Assembly: GCA_001464735.1 (NCBI GenBank)
Contig: LNDU01000030.1
Span: forward strand, 1 to 64,000
Length of the DNA: 64,000 bases
Reading direction: 5' to 3'
Origin: Nitrospira sp. Ga0074138
GTDB lineage: Bacteria; Nitrospirota; Nitrospiria; Nitrospirales; Nitrospiraceae
Below the pieces are notes generated by a model. It ran no database searches. It was not told the DNA's origin and saw only the letters and a program-made list of their open reading frames with translations. Below are positions 38,125 through 48,210 of the stretch, one piece after another (the stretch's first letter is position 1; each line of letters starts with the position of its first letter). A program made the position numbers and the translations under genes.

Positions 38125-39102
38125 ATGACACCGACCTCTATTTCGCAATTCATTGACCATCACTATCGGCATTTTAATGCGGCGGCGATGAAAGATGCGG
38201 CTCATGCCTACAGAGCTCACTTGGACCGAGGTGGCACAATGCTGGTGACGTTGGCCGGCGCAATGAGCACAGCGGAGTTAGGTCTATCGCTGGCAGAAAT
38301 GATCCGGCGTGACAAGGTTCACGCGATCTGTTGCACAGGAGCCAATCTGGAAGAGGATTTGTTCAACCTGGTGGCGCACAAACATTACGAGCGGATCCCG
38401 CACTATCGAGAGCTGACGGTCGAGGATGAACAGAACCTTCTGCTTCGACATCTGAATCGTGTCACTGACACCTGCATTCCTGAAGCAGAAGCGATGCGGC
38501 GCATTGAGGCGGCAGTTGCGACCGAATGGACCGCAGCGGATCGCGCAGGTACCAAAGCATTTCCGCATCAGTTCCTTTATAAGCTCTTGGTCAACGGCAC
38601 GCTGAAAGAGCATTACCAGATTGATCCAGCCGACAGTTGGATGTGCGCAGCCGCAGAGCGGAATCTCCCAATGTTTGTTCCAGGGTGGGAAGATTCGACC
38701 TTGGGGAATATGTATGCGGCACATTGCATCACAGGAGCCGTTAGAGACGTGCACACCGTACGATCCGGCGTCGAATACATGATGCATTTGGCCGAATGGT
38801 ATCTGGAAACGGCAGAGGCACATTCGATCGGACTTTTTCAAATCGGAGGCGGAATTGCCGGTGATTTTCCTATCTGTGTCGTGCCGATGCTGAGCCAGGA
38901 TCTTCGAAAAGATCAGGTGCCGCTCTGGGGATATTTCTGTCAGATCGGCGACTCGACAACGAGCTATGGGTCGTACTCCGGAGCGGTCCCGAACGAAAAG
39001 ATCACGTGGGGAAAGCTCGGTGTAGACACTCCGAAATTCATCATCGAGTCCGACGCCACGATCGTCGCCCCATTGATGTTCGCGTATGTCCTCGGTTGGT
39101 AG
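38125..39102 (+). CDS. Deoxyhypusine-synthase-like protein
   Basis: LVTLAGAMSTAELGLSLAEMIRRDKVHAICCTGANLEED...QIGGGIAGDFPICVVP...SGAVPNEKITWGKLG retains the WGK lysine. Confidence 0.92.
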   Translation: MTPTSISQFIDHHYRHFNAAAMKDAAHAYRAHLDRGGTMLVTLAGAMSTAELGLSLAEMIRRDKVHAICCTGANLEEDLFNLVAHKHYERIPHYRELTVEDEQNLLLRHLNRVTDTCIPEAEAMRRIEAAVATEWTAADRAGTKAFPHQFLYKLLVNGTLKEHYQIDPADSWMCAAAERNLPMFVPGWEDSTLGNMYAAHCITGAVRDVHTVRSGVEYMMHLAEWYLETAEAHSIGLFQIGGGIAGDFPICVVPMLSQDLRKDQVPLWGYFCQIGDSTTSYGSYSGAVPNEKITWGKLGVDTPKFIIESDATIVAPLMFAYVLGW

Positions 39103-39454
39103 ATTACAGAGTTTGGAGCATTCTCTCGTATTTCCAGTATCTGAATGCCACCCACGAGAAGATGCTCTAGGCGACGAGCTTGCAGAGCGACCTTTGATCC
39201 GTGCATGAACGTCTGACTCATTATATCGAAATATCGAACCAGCACCCCCACTGTGGCATAACGAGGACCAAAGCCGCGTACCCGCCAAGTTCCAACAGTC
39301 TTCGTTGTTGGCCCAGCCATTCCCTCGCAGGTCACCAATCGAGCAACTCCTCCGTTTATCGAGTGCCTCTGACAGCCGCTAGGAGGGATGGTGACTGGAA
39401 CGAACAAAAGCAAATTCTTACAATATTGGGGTGCAAGGATTAACCATGTCGGAA

Positions 39455-40534
39455 CATGTCACCATTACCAAAGGAACCTGCTATGCCCTGTTCGCCTACA
39501 ATATCGGTCTGTCAATCAACCTGACGGATGCGGAGCGGCGGATCAGTGCCGGAGCGGAACGAGGACGTCTACGGCATAAAACTAGAGCTCCCCAATACTT
39601 CGAGTACCGGCCGGCTCCACTGCGGCTGGTTCAGGAGGGGACCATCCTCGACGTTAGTGGGTATCAGGCCAGCTCAACGGTCGAAGCCATGGTGTACGAC
39701 TTCGGAGCCGTCACTATTACCTACCGCCTTCCTCTCGACGGTCCATTTAATCGATTGTTGGATTTGAGCGAGTCACTCTACGAAAATGACCGCCTCTTGA
39801 CTGAGTCACGCACACGCGTGGAGCGGCTGCTTCACGCATTGGGTCCCGCAATCGAGCGCCCTTTGATTTCGGGGGAGGTGGAAGACTACATCATCTTTTC
39901 GATCGAGTCCTGCGTGCCGGAACACCCTCGTCTCTGGATGAGCCATGAAACCGACTTGGCTCATCTCCTGCGCGCAGAGCGGACCCCTTTGTCCGACCAA
40001 GAAGTGGCCGATGCAGTCTCCTGCCGCATCTCCTATGGGCAAGAGGATGCCGCGATCATCGATTGGCACTCGACGATCTTGTTCGGTCAGGAGATGGATG
40101 ACGTTCGCGCGGTGCTGGAGTTCGCTAACGTCGAGCTTCTGGAGATGCGGATACTCGACGAACAGCTGGACCGGGCGCTGGATGAGGGCTATGAAGCCTT
40201 GTCTCGAAAGCCGCGACTCCTATCGCCGCCGGGCTCCCACGAAAAAGACGTGACGCACATCGCACAGCTTCAAGTCGATAGCGCCCTGATCTTCGAACGT
40301 GTCACCAACACCTTGAAGTTACTGGGCGATCAATACCTCGCGCGCGTCTCTCGGCTCGTCTCGCAACGCTTCCATTTGGAAGCCTGGGACGCGAGTATCC
40401 TGCGAAAACTGCAGACCCTGGAGAGCATCTACGGCAAGATGTCGGATCGTGCCGGAACCAGGCGAATGGAAGTGCTCGAATGGATCATCATCGTCTTGAT
40501 CACGCTGTCAATCGTGCTGTCTTTTGTCCAATAA
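39455..40534 (+). CDS. RMD1/DUF155 family protein with C-terminal TM
   Basis: CYALFAYNIGLSINL...AMVYDFGAVTITYRLPLDG...RTRRMEVLEWIIIVLITLSIVLSFVQ. Confidence 0.8.
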   Translation, partial: HVTITKGTCYALFAYNIGLSINLTDAERRISAGAERGRLRHKTRAPQYFEYRPAPLRLVQEGTILDVSGYQASSTVEAMVYDFGAVTITYRLPLDGPFNRLLDLSESLYENDRLLTESRTRVERLLHALGPAIERPLISGEVEDYIIFSIESCVPEHPRLWMSHETDLAHLLRAERTPLSDQEVADAVSCRISYGQEDAAIIDWHSTILFGQEMDDVRAVLEFANVELLEMRILDEQLDRALDEGYEALSRKPRLLSPPGSHEKDVTHIAQLQVDSALIFERVTNTLKLLGDQYLARVSRLVSQRFHLEAWDASILRKLQTLESIYGKMSDRAGTRRMEVLEWIIIVLITLSIVLSFVQ

Positions 40535-40565
40535 ACGCCCTGCCTGGCGCCTTTCTGGAATACAA

Positions 40566-40582
40566 TTTACATCAATTTAACG
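40566..40582 (+). promoter_or_regulatory. Possible Pho-box-like repeats upstream of NarL-type regulator
   Basis: TTTACA-tcaat-TTAACG. Confidence 0.35.
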
Positions 40583-40697
40583 ATCCGCTGATCGAGCCGG
40601 TAGGTTATTTACGTACAATCACTACATAAATGGTTCCCATTATGTCACCTCAGACTACCGTTGACCGCGGACGACTGCTCGACCGGAGATCAGCGGA

Positions 40698-41504
40698 ATG
40701 CCTAACCAGAATTTACATATGAACCGCTTAGATTCTTCCATAACCAATCTTCAACTATCCTCTTATCTTGACCGATCCGAATTGATGGAACCTTTACCCA
40801 ACGGGCACAGGGTGGAGCGATCGACCGGCATTCAGAAGCGGGTTCGTGTCCTGCTGGTCGATGATTCCATTTTCGCTCTTCATGGCTTGAGGATGTTCCT
40901 TTCCCGGAGCAGCAACATCGTGGTTGTCGGCACAGCAAGAACTGATGCCGAAGCTTTTGCGGCTATCTGGATCTCCCAGCCTGATGTAGTTGTCTTAGAC
41001 GTTCAGGTTGGTCGAACAAGTGGAATCGACCTGTGCCGACGCATCCGTGAGTCAGATCCGAGAATCGCCGTCCTCTTTTTTTCCGCTTTCGACGACGGTC
41101 GGTTCCTACGCTCCGCCATTCTTGCCGGCGCACAGGGCTACCTGCTGAAGAGTGCGTCACCCCAAGCCGTGGTCAGAAGCATCGAGATCGTTTCGGCAGG
41201 ACAGGCGATTATCGACCAACGGTTGACGGACCAGGTGCTCATGTGGGTGCGAGATAGGACGTGGGCTGCCCAGCGCAAGGATATTGAAGGCTGCTCGGCC
41301 GACGATGAGAGGCTCCTTGCATGCGTTGCAGCAGGGAAAACCAACAAAGAGACGGCACAGGAACTCAACATTTCTCTCAATGTTGTGAATGCCAGACTCC
41401 AGCGAATCTACAAGCGCTTGAGAATCTCCAGAAAATCAGCAGCGGCAAGTTACTTCGCAAAGATGGAAAAACATCACGTGGCGCCTACAAGCCTCTCTCA
41501 TTAA
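40698..41504 (+). CDS. NarL/LuxR-family response regulator
   Basis: VRVLLVDDSIFALHGLRMFL...DVVVLDVQVGRTSGIDLCRRI...YLLKSAS; LuxR-type HTH NKETAQELNISLNVVNARLQRIYKRL. Confidence 0.9.
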   Translation: MPNQNLHMNRLDSSITNLQLSSYLDRSELMEPLPNGHRVERSTGIQKRVRVLLVDDSIFALHGLRMFLSRSSNIVVVGTARTDAEAFAAIWISQPDVVVLDVQVGRTSGIDLCRRIRESDPRIAVLFFSAFDDGRFLRSAILAGAQGYLLKSASPQAVVRSIEIVSAGQAIIDQRLTDQVLMWVRDRTWAAQRKDIEGCSADDERLLACVAAGKTNKETAQELNISLNVVNARLQRIYKRLRISRKSAAASYFAKMEKHHVAPTSLSH

Positions 41505-41736
41505 GCTCCGCTCATAATCATCGTAAACGGCTGGTACCGCCATGTGCACTGCTCAGTCGCACAATAATGAAACCGTGCGACCCTCCAGAGCAGCTGCCCC
41601 ATTGTGCTAGGCTTACCATGCAACTGTCCCTGCATCGTAGCCGGCATCGACATACAGTAACTCACAGGCTTCATCAGCCGGGCAAATGCCATCGCGCGGA
41701 CACCGAAATCTCGCGGCATGCCTTAGCGTCGGGCGC

Positions 41737-42522
41737 TTACCTGGCGAGAATCTCAAGAATTTCGTCGAGCGGGCGAATGGTTCCCAGTAAGAGAGGGCTT
41801 CCAAATGTGCGATTGTGCCGATTCTCTTTGACTTGGAGCAATCCCGTGACCAAATTGTTGAAGTCACTCAATTCCGACGTTTCGAAATATGTGATGAAAT
41901 CCCAATCATCGAGACCGCTGGAGTGATAAAGCTTACGCTTGACCGTCTTTAGGTATGCTACTGTTGCATCCGTGTGTTCCTTCATCATCCTTATTCGAGC
42001 ATCCTGTGAGGTGGTCCACCACTCCGCATCCTTTTGAATCGGCACCACCACAACATATGTGCTGCCTTGCGGCGGTGGAGTTTTCAGTTCAGTTTTAAGT
42101 TCGTCGGGAAAGTTGGGCACATAGTTCAGCGCTTTCGTGATGCCGTTGAAAGCATTCACCTGGGTGAAATACTTTCCAAAACCTGTCGCCATCATATCTA
42201 CTAGAAAATTCTGATTGTGAACCATCTCCTTTGAATGAATTCGGATGAGAATATCAGCCCGCTCCGACAGTCCGCGTAGTAAGTACATATCTGCCGTCAA
42301 CTTGTCTCCATATGTGGTCAGTAATTTCTTCACATCGGTCGTGGCCAAGGCGCGGGTGTGAGGCTCAACGTGCCACCATTGCTCTGAGGCTTTAAACACC
42401 GCGAACGTGGCGTAGACTCCCGCTTCTTTCAGCAGTTTTTCTCTATCGGCTTCGGCCTTCACATGGCCCACCGTACTGAAGACGAATGTCAAGCTAAGGA
42501 TCACGGTGCTTAGATAGCGCAT
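41737..42522 (-). CDS. cld: Chlorite dismutase (periplasmic)
   Basis: Signal peptide; KDAEWW, KEHTDATVAYLKTVKRKLYHSSGLDDWDFITYFET; by motif alignment the heme-ligand His, its Lys partner and the distal Arg (His+13) are retained. Confidence 0.93.
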   Translation of the reverse strand: MRYLSTVILSLTFVFSTVGHVKAEADREKLLKEAGVYATFAVFKASEQWWHVEPHTRALATTDVKKLLTTYGDKLTADMYLLRGLSERADILIRIHSKEMVHNQNFLVDMMATGFGKYFTQVNAFNGITKALNYVPNFPDELKTELKTPPPQGSTYVVVVPIQKDAEWWTTSQDARIRMMKEHTDATVAYLKTVKRKLYHSSGLDDWDFITYFETSELSDFNNLVTGLLQVKENRHNRTFGSPLLLGTIRPLDEILEILAR

Positions 42523-42667
42523 CGACTTCTCCTTTTCCGTTTTACATGACCACCTTGTGTGGGTGAAGAACCACAGGTAACCAGCTATCATAGCGTGTGA
42601 TTTAAAGAAACAAAAGCGCGCTCGTTGGAGGTAGCTTCTTAAGCCGAATCCCGCAGCGTCGTGAGAC

Positions 42668-43372
42668 TCAACCTTGCCGGTCAATCCGTTGCCTTCTCAT
42701 CCATCCCAATGCTGCGAGGCCCGTCCCCATCAAAAGCCAGGCTCCCGGGATCGGCACGGTAGCCACGGTTAGTGACGTAATTTCACCTTGGATACTCCCG
42801 ATTGTCGATCCTTGTCCAGGGACCCAGAATTGTCCAAACCACGGATTTTGAAAGCTTTCGCCAACAGCGGGCGGGACGAGCGAGAGTGTGTCATCAAAAA
42901 ACATCCCGTCTCTTGCAATTTGAAAGAAGAAAATCCGAGGCGTGCGTCCGTTGACTAAAGGACCTGTCATGTTGCTCTGTGTGACAACCTCATAACGGTC
43001 GAAGTTGTCACCCGGCTGATTCGACACAGTGATCCTGTTGTCGGATGTCCCTGGAGCGGCAGCCGCTGTGAACGTGAGTCCACCCACGCTGTGGGTTAAG
43101 CTGCTCAAGGCATACCGTCCGAATGTCGTACTACCGGGAAGAAGGTCCGGCGTGGTTGATTCGAATGTATAGGACCCAGTCAGTGGCTGGATGCCATCGA
43201 AACCATCAGGGCCGATCAGCGAAGAGTCAAAACTTTTGACGGTTCCCTGAAAGTGAAAGGTAATCTCCGCCGCTTGCGTAGACCTTGCCAATATCAAGGA
43301 CAGCATAACTACTAGCGTAAGCGTATATGTCATTGCCTTGAAAATATTTGCTAGTGCTTGCCTATCCGGCAT
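42668..43372 (-). CDS. Secreted protein with PEP/VPLPA-type C-terminal sorting signal
   Basis: Signal peptide and C-terminus VPIPGAWLLMGTGLAALGWMRRQRIDRQG. Confidence 0.85.
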   Translation of the reverse strand: MPDRQALANIFKAMTYTLTLVVMLSLILARSTQAAEITFHFQGTVKSFDSSLIGPDGFDGIQPLTGSYTFESTTPDLLPGSTTFGRYALSSLTHSVGGLTFTAAAAPGTSDNRITVSNQPGDNFDRYEVVTQSNMTGPLVNGRTPRIFFFQIARDGMFFDDTLSLVPPAVGESFQNPWFGQFWVPGQGSTIGSIQGEITSLTVATVPIPGAWLLMGTGLAALGWMRRQRIDRQG

Positions 43373-43692
43373 GATTCCTCCAGGTTATTTTCTTGACGAG
43401 GCAGAACTGAATCATAAAACGGAGCGTACTTTTAGTACGGGCACGTAACAGAATGATCAGTTCGCTCTGAAGAACAGGTTACATTTTCATGAAACCCACA
43501 CGGAACGGTCATCGAACCGCTGACTGATTTGGTGAAACCTATTACAGGCACCTTTAGCAGTGACAGTCGCTTACCTACATCGATGATCTTCGTGTCACTT
43601 AGAATAGGATTCCCTGCATCTCTCTTGGCAGTACGAGGCGAAGACTGGATTACAGCACCAAAGGATTGAGAGCGGAAAGAATGGATTAGGAA

Positions 43693-43995
43693 CTACAGGC
43701 GTGGGCTCTTAGCCTGGCGACGCACCTGCAAGCCATTGGATGTTTGTGACTGCTTGTTGTAGAGGTCCTGTAACCCAAGCCAGTAGCTGGTAGTGGTCCC
43801 GAATCTCATAGCAAGCCTGACCGCAAGGGCCATGGTTACAGGACATTTCCCTGCTATAAAATTCGTGAGTTGCTGGGATGAGACGTTGATCGAATCCGCC
43901 AAATCGCTTACGGTGACCGCGGGCTGGAACGATTTCAGGTAGACCTCACCTAGCACTTCTCCCGGATGGATAGGCTTTTGAGGTAGGTCTGTCAT
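43693..43995 (-). CDS. HigA-family antitoxin-like HTH protein (no HigB partner seen)
   Basis: PIHPGEVLGEVYLKSFQPAVTVSDLADSINVSSQQLTNFIAGKCPVTMALAVRLAMRFGTTTSYWLGLQ. Confidence 0.88.
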   Translation of the reverse strand: MTDLPQKPIHPGEVLGEVYLKSFQPAVTVSDLADSINVSSQQLTNFIAGKCPVTMALAVRLAMRFGTTTSYWLGLQDLYNKQSQTSNGLQVRRQAKSPRL

Positions 43996-44191
43996 GGTTC
44001 CATTCTTCCCTATACTCTTTGTACTTATCGTCCATCTAACGGCTTATTGCAACCTGGAAACACCCTTGAATCCTACTAGTGAAACCCAAGGGGCACTGGT
44101 AGGATCTGGGCCTTGAAGGGCCCTGCGTGGTCACATCAGAGAATAAGATACTTACCTAATCCATAGGCTATCTGCCTTATTCATCCTCAAC

Positions 44192-44230
44192 GTTACTCCA
44201 TCTTAACGCTAACGTAATCTCGACCTAATC
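44192..44230 (+). promoter_or_regulatory. Pho-box-like repeats upstream of choice-of-anchor I gene
   Basis: GTTACT-ccatc-TTAACG-ctaac-GTAATC-tcgac-CTAATC. Confidence 0.5.
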
Positions 44231-44301
44231 GGTCTCAGGCATGATCTGTATCTCTGACGGCGCTTTTCATTCTTGTTTTCAGGTCAGAGGAGGAAGTATC
44301 C

Positions 44302-45972
44302 ATGGTCATTGAACGGTTGTTGATGGGAGTCGGTTTACTCAGTTTGTTCAGTATCATCGGAACATCGGTCACGGTCGAAGCATCGGACTCGAGGTCGATC
44401 GCATTGAAGCAGATCGGCCGATATAGTGCTGGGGTGAGTACCAACCCGGATGAGCCTCGGGCGGAGATTTCGTCCTTCGATGCGGGCTCCAAACGGTTGT
44501 TCAGCATCAATCTGAATCTTCGTCAGCTCGATATTCTCGATCTGAGCGCGCCTGAGACACCGGTGCTGGTCCAGACCGTGCCGCTCGGCGGTAAGCCGAA
44601 CAGCGTCGCAGTACGCAGAGGCGTGGTTGCTGTCGCGCTAGAGGGAACGCAGAAAACCGACCCCGGCAGCGTGAAATTCTTTAATACAAGCGGGATGTTC
44701 CTCAATCAGCTCTCGGTTGGAGCATTGCCCGACATGCTCACCTTTTCACCAAACGGCCGCTGGCTGCTCGTAGCAAACGAAGGCGAGCCCAACAGCTATA
44801 ACCAAGTGGATTCTGTCGATCCGGAAGGTTCGGTCAGCATCATCGAAATACGAGAGGACGTCACCAGCCTGACACAACTCGACGTCCGTACCGCCGGGTT
44901 TGACCCAGCGATTCCGCAAGAGAACGCGTCCAGCATCCGCGTCTTCGGACCGAACGCGACCCTCGCGAAGGATCTTGAGCCTGAATATATCACCGTGTCC
45001 AAAGACTCGCGCACCGCCTGGGTCACTCTGCAGGAGAACAATGCTATCGCCGTCTTGGACATCCGCTCCGCAACCTTCACGAAGATCGTGGGGCTCGGCT
45101 TCAAAGACCATCTCCAACCGAACAATCAATTGGACGCAAGTGACCGGGACGTACCAGGGTCGAGCAACAGCGGCATCATCAACATTCGCAACTGGCCGGT
45201 ACTGGGGATGTACCAACCGGACAGCATTGCCTCCTATCGTGCGAAAGGAAAGACTTATCTCGTCATGGCCAACGAAGGTGACGCCCGGGACTACACTGGA
45301 TTCTCTGAAGAAGCCCGCGTCGACTCGCTCACGCTGGATCCGGCCACTTTTGCTGCTCAAGGATATCCCGATGTAACGACGGGAACGGCCGGATTGCGCA
45401 ACAATGACAATCTCGGCCGGCTCACCGTCACCAACACGCTGGGGAACACAGACGGCGACGCCGAGTTTGAAAAACTCTACGTCTTCGGCGCTCGCTCATT
45501 CAGTATTCGGAACGCCGACGGCAGTTTGGTCTACGACAGCGGCGGCGAGATCGAACAGCTCACGGCGGCATTGACACCCACGACCTTTAATTCCAACGGT
45601 GCAGCCGACTCGTTTGACACGAGAAGCGACAACAAAGGCCCCGAACCCGAAGGGCTGGCGCTTGGGAAAGTCGCGGGACGAACCTACGCTTTCATCGGAC
45701 TTGAGCGCACTGGCGGGATTATGGTCTACGACATCTCCGATCCTCAGTCCCCGCAGTTTGTGACGTACGCCAACACCACCCCCACCGACCTTTCGCCGGA
45801 GGGTTTCCTTTTCATTACGAAGAAAGACAGCCCCAACGGTAAACCGCTCCTTGTTGTGTCCCATGAAGTGAGCAACACCGTCACGATCTTCGAGATCGAA
45901 CGCACGAAGCAGGACGGCCAGGAGGAGTACGACAAAGAAGACAATAATAATGAAGAAGATGATGAGCAATAG
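44302..45972 (+). CDS. Choice-of-anchor I family beta-propeller protein with acidic tail
   Basis: GRYSAGVSTNPDEPRAEISSFDAGSKRLFSIN...VANEGEPNS...LVMANEGDARDYTGFSEEARV...SPEGFLFI; tail EEYDKEDNNNEEDDEQ. Confidence 0.85.
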   Translation: MVIERLLMGVGLLSLFSIIGTSVTVEASDSRSIALKQIGRYSAGVSTNPDEPRAEISSFDAGSKRLFSINLNLRQLDILDLSAPETPVLVQTVPLGGKPNSVAVRRGVVAVALEGTQKTDPGSVKFFNTSGMFLNQLSVGALPDMLTFSPNGRWLLVANEGEPNSYNQVDSVDPEGSVSIIEIREDVTSLTQLDVRTAGFDPAIPQENASSIRVFGPNATLAKDLEPEYITVSKDSRTAWVTLQENNAIAVLDIRSATFTKIVGLGFKDHLQPNNQLDASDRDVPGSSNSGIINIRNWPVLGMYQPDSIASYRAKGKTYLVMANEGDARDYTGFSEEARVDSLTLDPATFAAQGYPDVTTGTAGLRNNDNLGRLTVTNTLGNTDGDAEFEKLYVFGARSFSIRNADGSLVYDSGGEIEQLTAALTPTTFNSNGAADSFDTRSDNKGPEPEGLALGKVAGRTYAFIGLERTGGIMVYDISDPQSPQFVTYANTTPTDLSPEGFLFITKKDSPNGKPLLVVSHEVSNTVTIFEIERTKQDGQEEYDKEDNNNEEDDEQ

Positions 45973-48022
45973 AACCAACAGCCTCGGCTTCCGAAATCAA
46001 GAGAAGGGCATGAACCATTGGGGCAGACAATCTGACGGTTTTCTCCCCAAAGATACACCTGTACCAGCAGACCACGCTGGCCACGGTACGTTCCAGGGTG
46101 CCGTTCATATTGACACGCTTCTTCGCGACCTTACCGGGATCAGGGCCGACGTGATCGCCGAGTCGGCCCTGATCGAAACCCACCTCAACGACATTCATTC
46201 CAACTACCAAGCAAGCGCTCGAAATCTCCTCCATTACCTGGCACTCCGTCGGCACGATCTCCACTCCTTGCAACTCCGATCGGCGGAAATGGGGCTATCT
46301 TCTCTCGGCCGATCCGAATCACACGTGTTAGCCACCCTGGACACAGTGCTGGACGTTCTGCATCGTCTAGGACAGCGCCCTTCGCAGCGACCGCCGAGCG
46401 AAGCAGCCGTGCTCAACTTCTCCAGGGGACAACGGCTGCTTGCCCAGCATGCCGAGGCCTTGTTGGGCCCTGTGCCTCCTCGGCGCCAGTCGAGAATCAT
46501 GGTCACCATGCCGGGTGAGGCTGCCGACGATGACAAGCTCGTTCACGATCTACTCCAACAGGGTATGGATTGCGTACGCATCAACTGCGCCCACGACAAT
46601 GCGCCGGTGTGGTTGCGGATCATCGACAACGTGAAACGTGCCAGACAGGCGCTGGGGCTGCCCTGCAAGGTGGTCATGGGCCTCGCCGGACCAACACTGC
46701 GCACCGGACCGCTCGGGCCTGGCCCGGCAGTGGTCCGCATTCATCCCTGCCGCGACATCTTTGGGCGAGTCATCGCTCCAGCCAGGATTTGGCTGACTCC
46801 CGCGACGACTCCCCACTCACCTCCGTTGCCGGCGGCAACGTGTCTTTTCGTATCGGCAACATGGTTGGCTCGCCTTCGCCCGGGGGGACGGGTGAGACTC
46901 ACCGACGCCAGGCAAGCGAAACGCGAATTCACAATTGTCGAAACGACCGAGCTCGGCTGCTGGGCGGAAGTGACGAAGACAACGTACGTCGTCCCTGGAA
47001 CGGTTCTGCGTTACAAGTCCACGGCGGCGGATCGGCATGACGCTGAAACATTCATCGGGCAACTGCCTCCCAGCGAGAGCCGTATCTTTCTCAAACCAGG
47101 GGACCAGCTCATCCTACAGCGAGATCTCGCGCCCAGCCGCCCTGCCACATATGACAGTGCAGGCCGGATGCTGAGTCCTGCCTCGATTGGCTGCACGATA
47201 CCGAGCGTGTTCGATGACGTCCGGTCAGGAGAGTCCATCTGGTTCGACGATGGGAAGATCGGCGGGGTGATCGAAAAAGTGGAGCCCACGCGAGTGTTTG
47301 TCAGAATCACCCATGCGCCACCTGCCGGTGAACGGCTGCGGAGTAATAAGGGAATCAATCTACCCGACAGCGACCTCCAGCTGACGGCCCTCACGCCTGG
47401 TGACCTGGAGAACCTGCCTTTCATAGCCGAGCATGCCGACGTCGTCGAGTTGTCGTTTGCGAACAATGCGCAGGATGTGGAGCTGCTTCAACAGCACCTG
47501 ACACGGCTTGGAAATCGACAACCTGCCATTGTCCTGAAGATTGAAGCGAGGCGAGGCTTCGAGCACCTCCCTGAGATGCTCCTGGCCGCCATGCGGTGGC
47601 CGAACTGTGGTGTGATGATCGCCCGAGGCGACCTGGCTGTTGAATGCGGGTTCGAGCGCCTGGCAGAGATCCAAGAGGAGATCCTCCGAATCTCGGAGGC
47701 CGCCCACGTCCCCGTAATCTGGACGACACAAGTCCTAGAACCACTGGCCAAATGGCTGCATCTGTCACGTCGGCAGGGGGTGGCATGCCTATCTTGGCAA
47801 GGGTTTCCAGGACTGGGGCATCGTGCCGAGTGCGTGATGCTGAACGAGGGGCCTCATGTGCTCGCTGCGGTTCGCGTCCTTGACGACATCCTACGGCGGA
47901 TGCAGGGCCACAAGTCGAAGAGACGCACTCTGCTTCGTGAGTTACGTCTCGCTCAACCGCTCTTACCTGACTCAAACGTGGGATCCGAACGACATACCGA
48001 TCCCACATTCACGACTGCCTGA
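45950..48022 (+). CDS. Divergent pyruvate-kinase-family protein
   Basis: RIMVTMPGEAADDDKLVHDLLQQGMDCVRINCAHDN...VLKIEARRGFEHLPEML...GVMIARGDLAVECGFERLAEIQEEIL. Confidence 0.8.
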   Translation: MKKMMSNRTNSLGFRNQEKGMNHWGRQSDGFLPKDTPVPADHAGHGTFQGAVHIDTLLRDLTGIRADVIAESALIETHLNDIHSNYQASARNLLHYLALRRHDLHSLQLRSAEMGLSSLGRSESHVLATLDTVLDVLHRLGQRPSQRPPSEAAVLNFSRGQRLLAQHAEALLGPVPPRRQSRIMVTMPGEAADDDKLVHDLLQQGMDCVRINCAHDNAPVWLRIIDNVKRARQALGLPCKVVMGLAGPTLRTGPLGPGPAVVRIHPCRDIFGRVIAPARIWLTPATTPHSPPLPAATCLFVSATWLARLRPGGRVRLTDARQAKREFTIVETTELGCWAEVTKTTYVVPGTVLRYKSTAADRHDAETFIGQLPPSESRIFLKPGDQLILQRDLAPSRPATYDSAGRMLSPASIGCTIPSVFDDVRSGESIWFDDGKIGGVIEKVEPTRVFVRITHAPPAGERLRSNKGINLPDSDLQLTALTPGDLENLPFIAEHADVVELSFANNAQDVELLQQHLTRLGNRQPAIVLKIEARRGFEHLPEMLLAAMRWPNCGVMIARGDLAVECGFERLAEIQEEILRISEAAHVPVIWTTQVLEPLAKWLHLSRRQGVACLSWQGFPGLGHRAECVMLNEGPHVLAAVRVLDDILRRMQGHKSKRRTLLRELRLAQPLLPDSNVGSERHTDPTFTTA

Positions 48023-48054
48023 TCGTTCTTCTCCGTGCAGCGCATGGTCAAAAA

Positions 48055-48093
48055 TTTACCTGGCTCGGACCATTTCCCGACCAGTTTGTAACA
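48055..48093 (+). promoter_or_regulatory. Possible Pho-box-like repeats upstream of 5'-nucleotidase gene
   Basis: TTTACC-tggct-CGGACC-atttc-CCGACC-agttt-GTAACA. Confidence 0.35.
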
Positions 48094-48210
48094 CACCCGT
48101 TCTATCCTTGGTTGCAGAGTCTCCGGTGAGAGGTGCGAAGGTGTATGTCGTGTCACACGGAACAAGTCTTGGTCTTGGAATGACACAACTCGGACGAAAG
48201 GAGTTTTCCT

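Noticed and set aside
38284-39288. 334-aa minus-strand ORF opposite the DHS-like gene
   Set aside because: The plus-strand DHS-like protein has conserved motifs; this is a shadow ORF.
41737-42522. Suspicion that Cld had lost its heme-ligand histidine
   Set aside because: Initial misalignment on DFNNLV; using KDAEWW/KEHT/VKRK spacing (His+13 to Arg) the ligand His and Arg are present.
43466-43493. TTCATG-aaaat-GTAACC-tgttc-TTCAGA upstream of the VPLPA gene at 42668
   Set aside because: Only one unit matches the consensus well; not listed as a feature.
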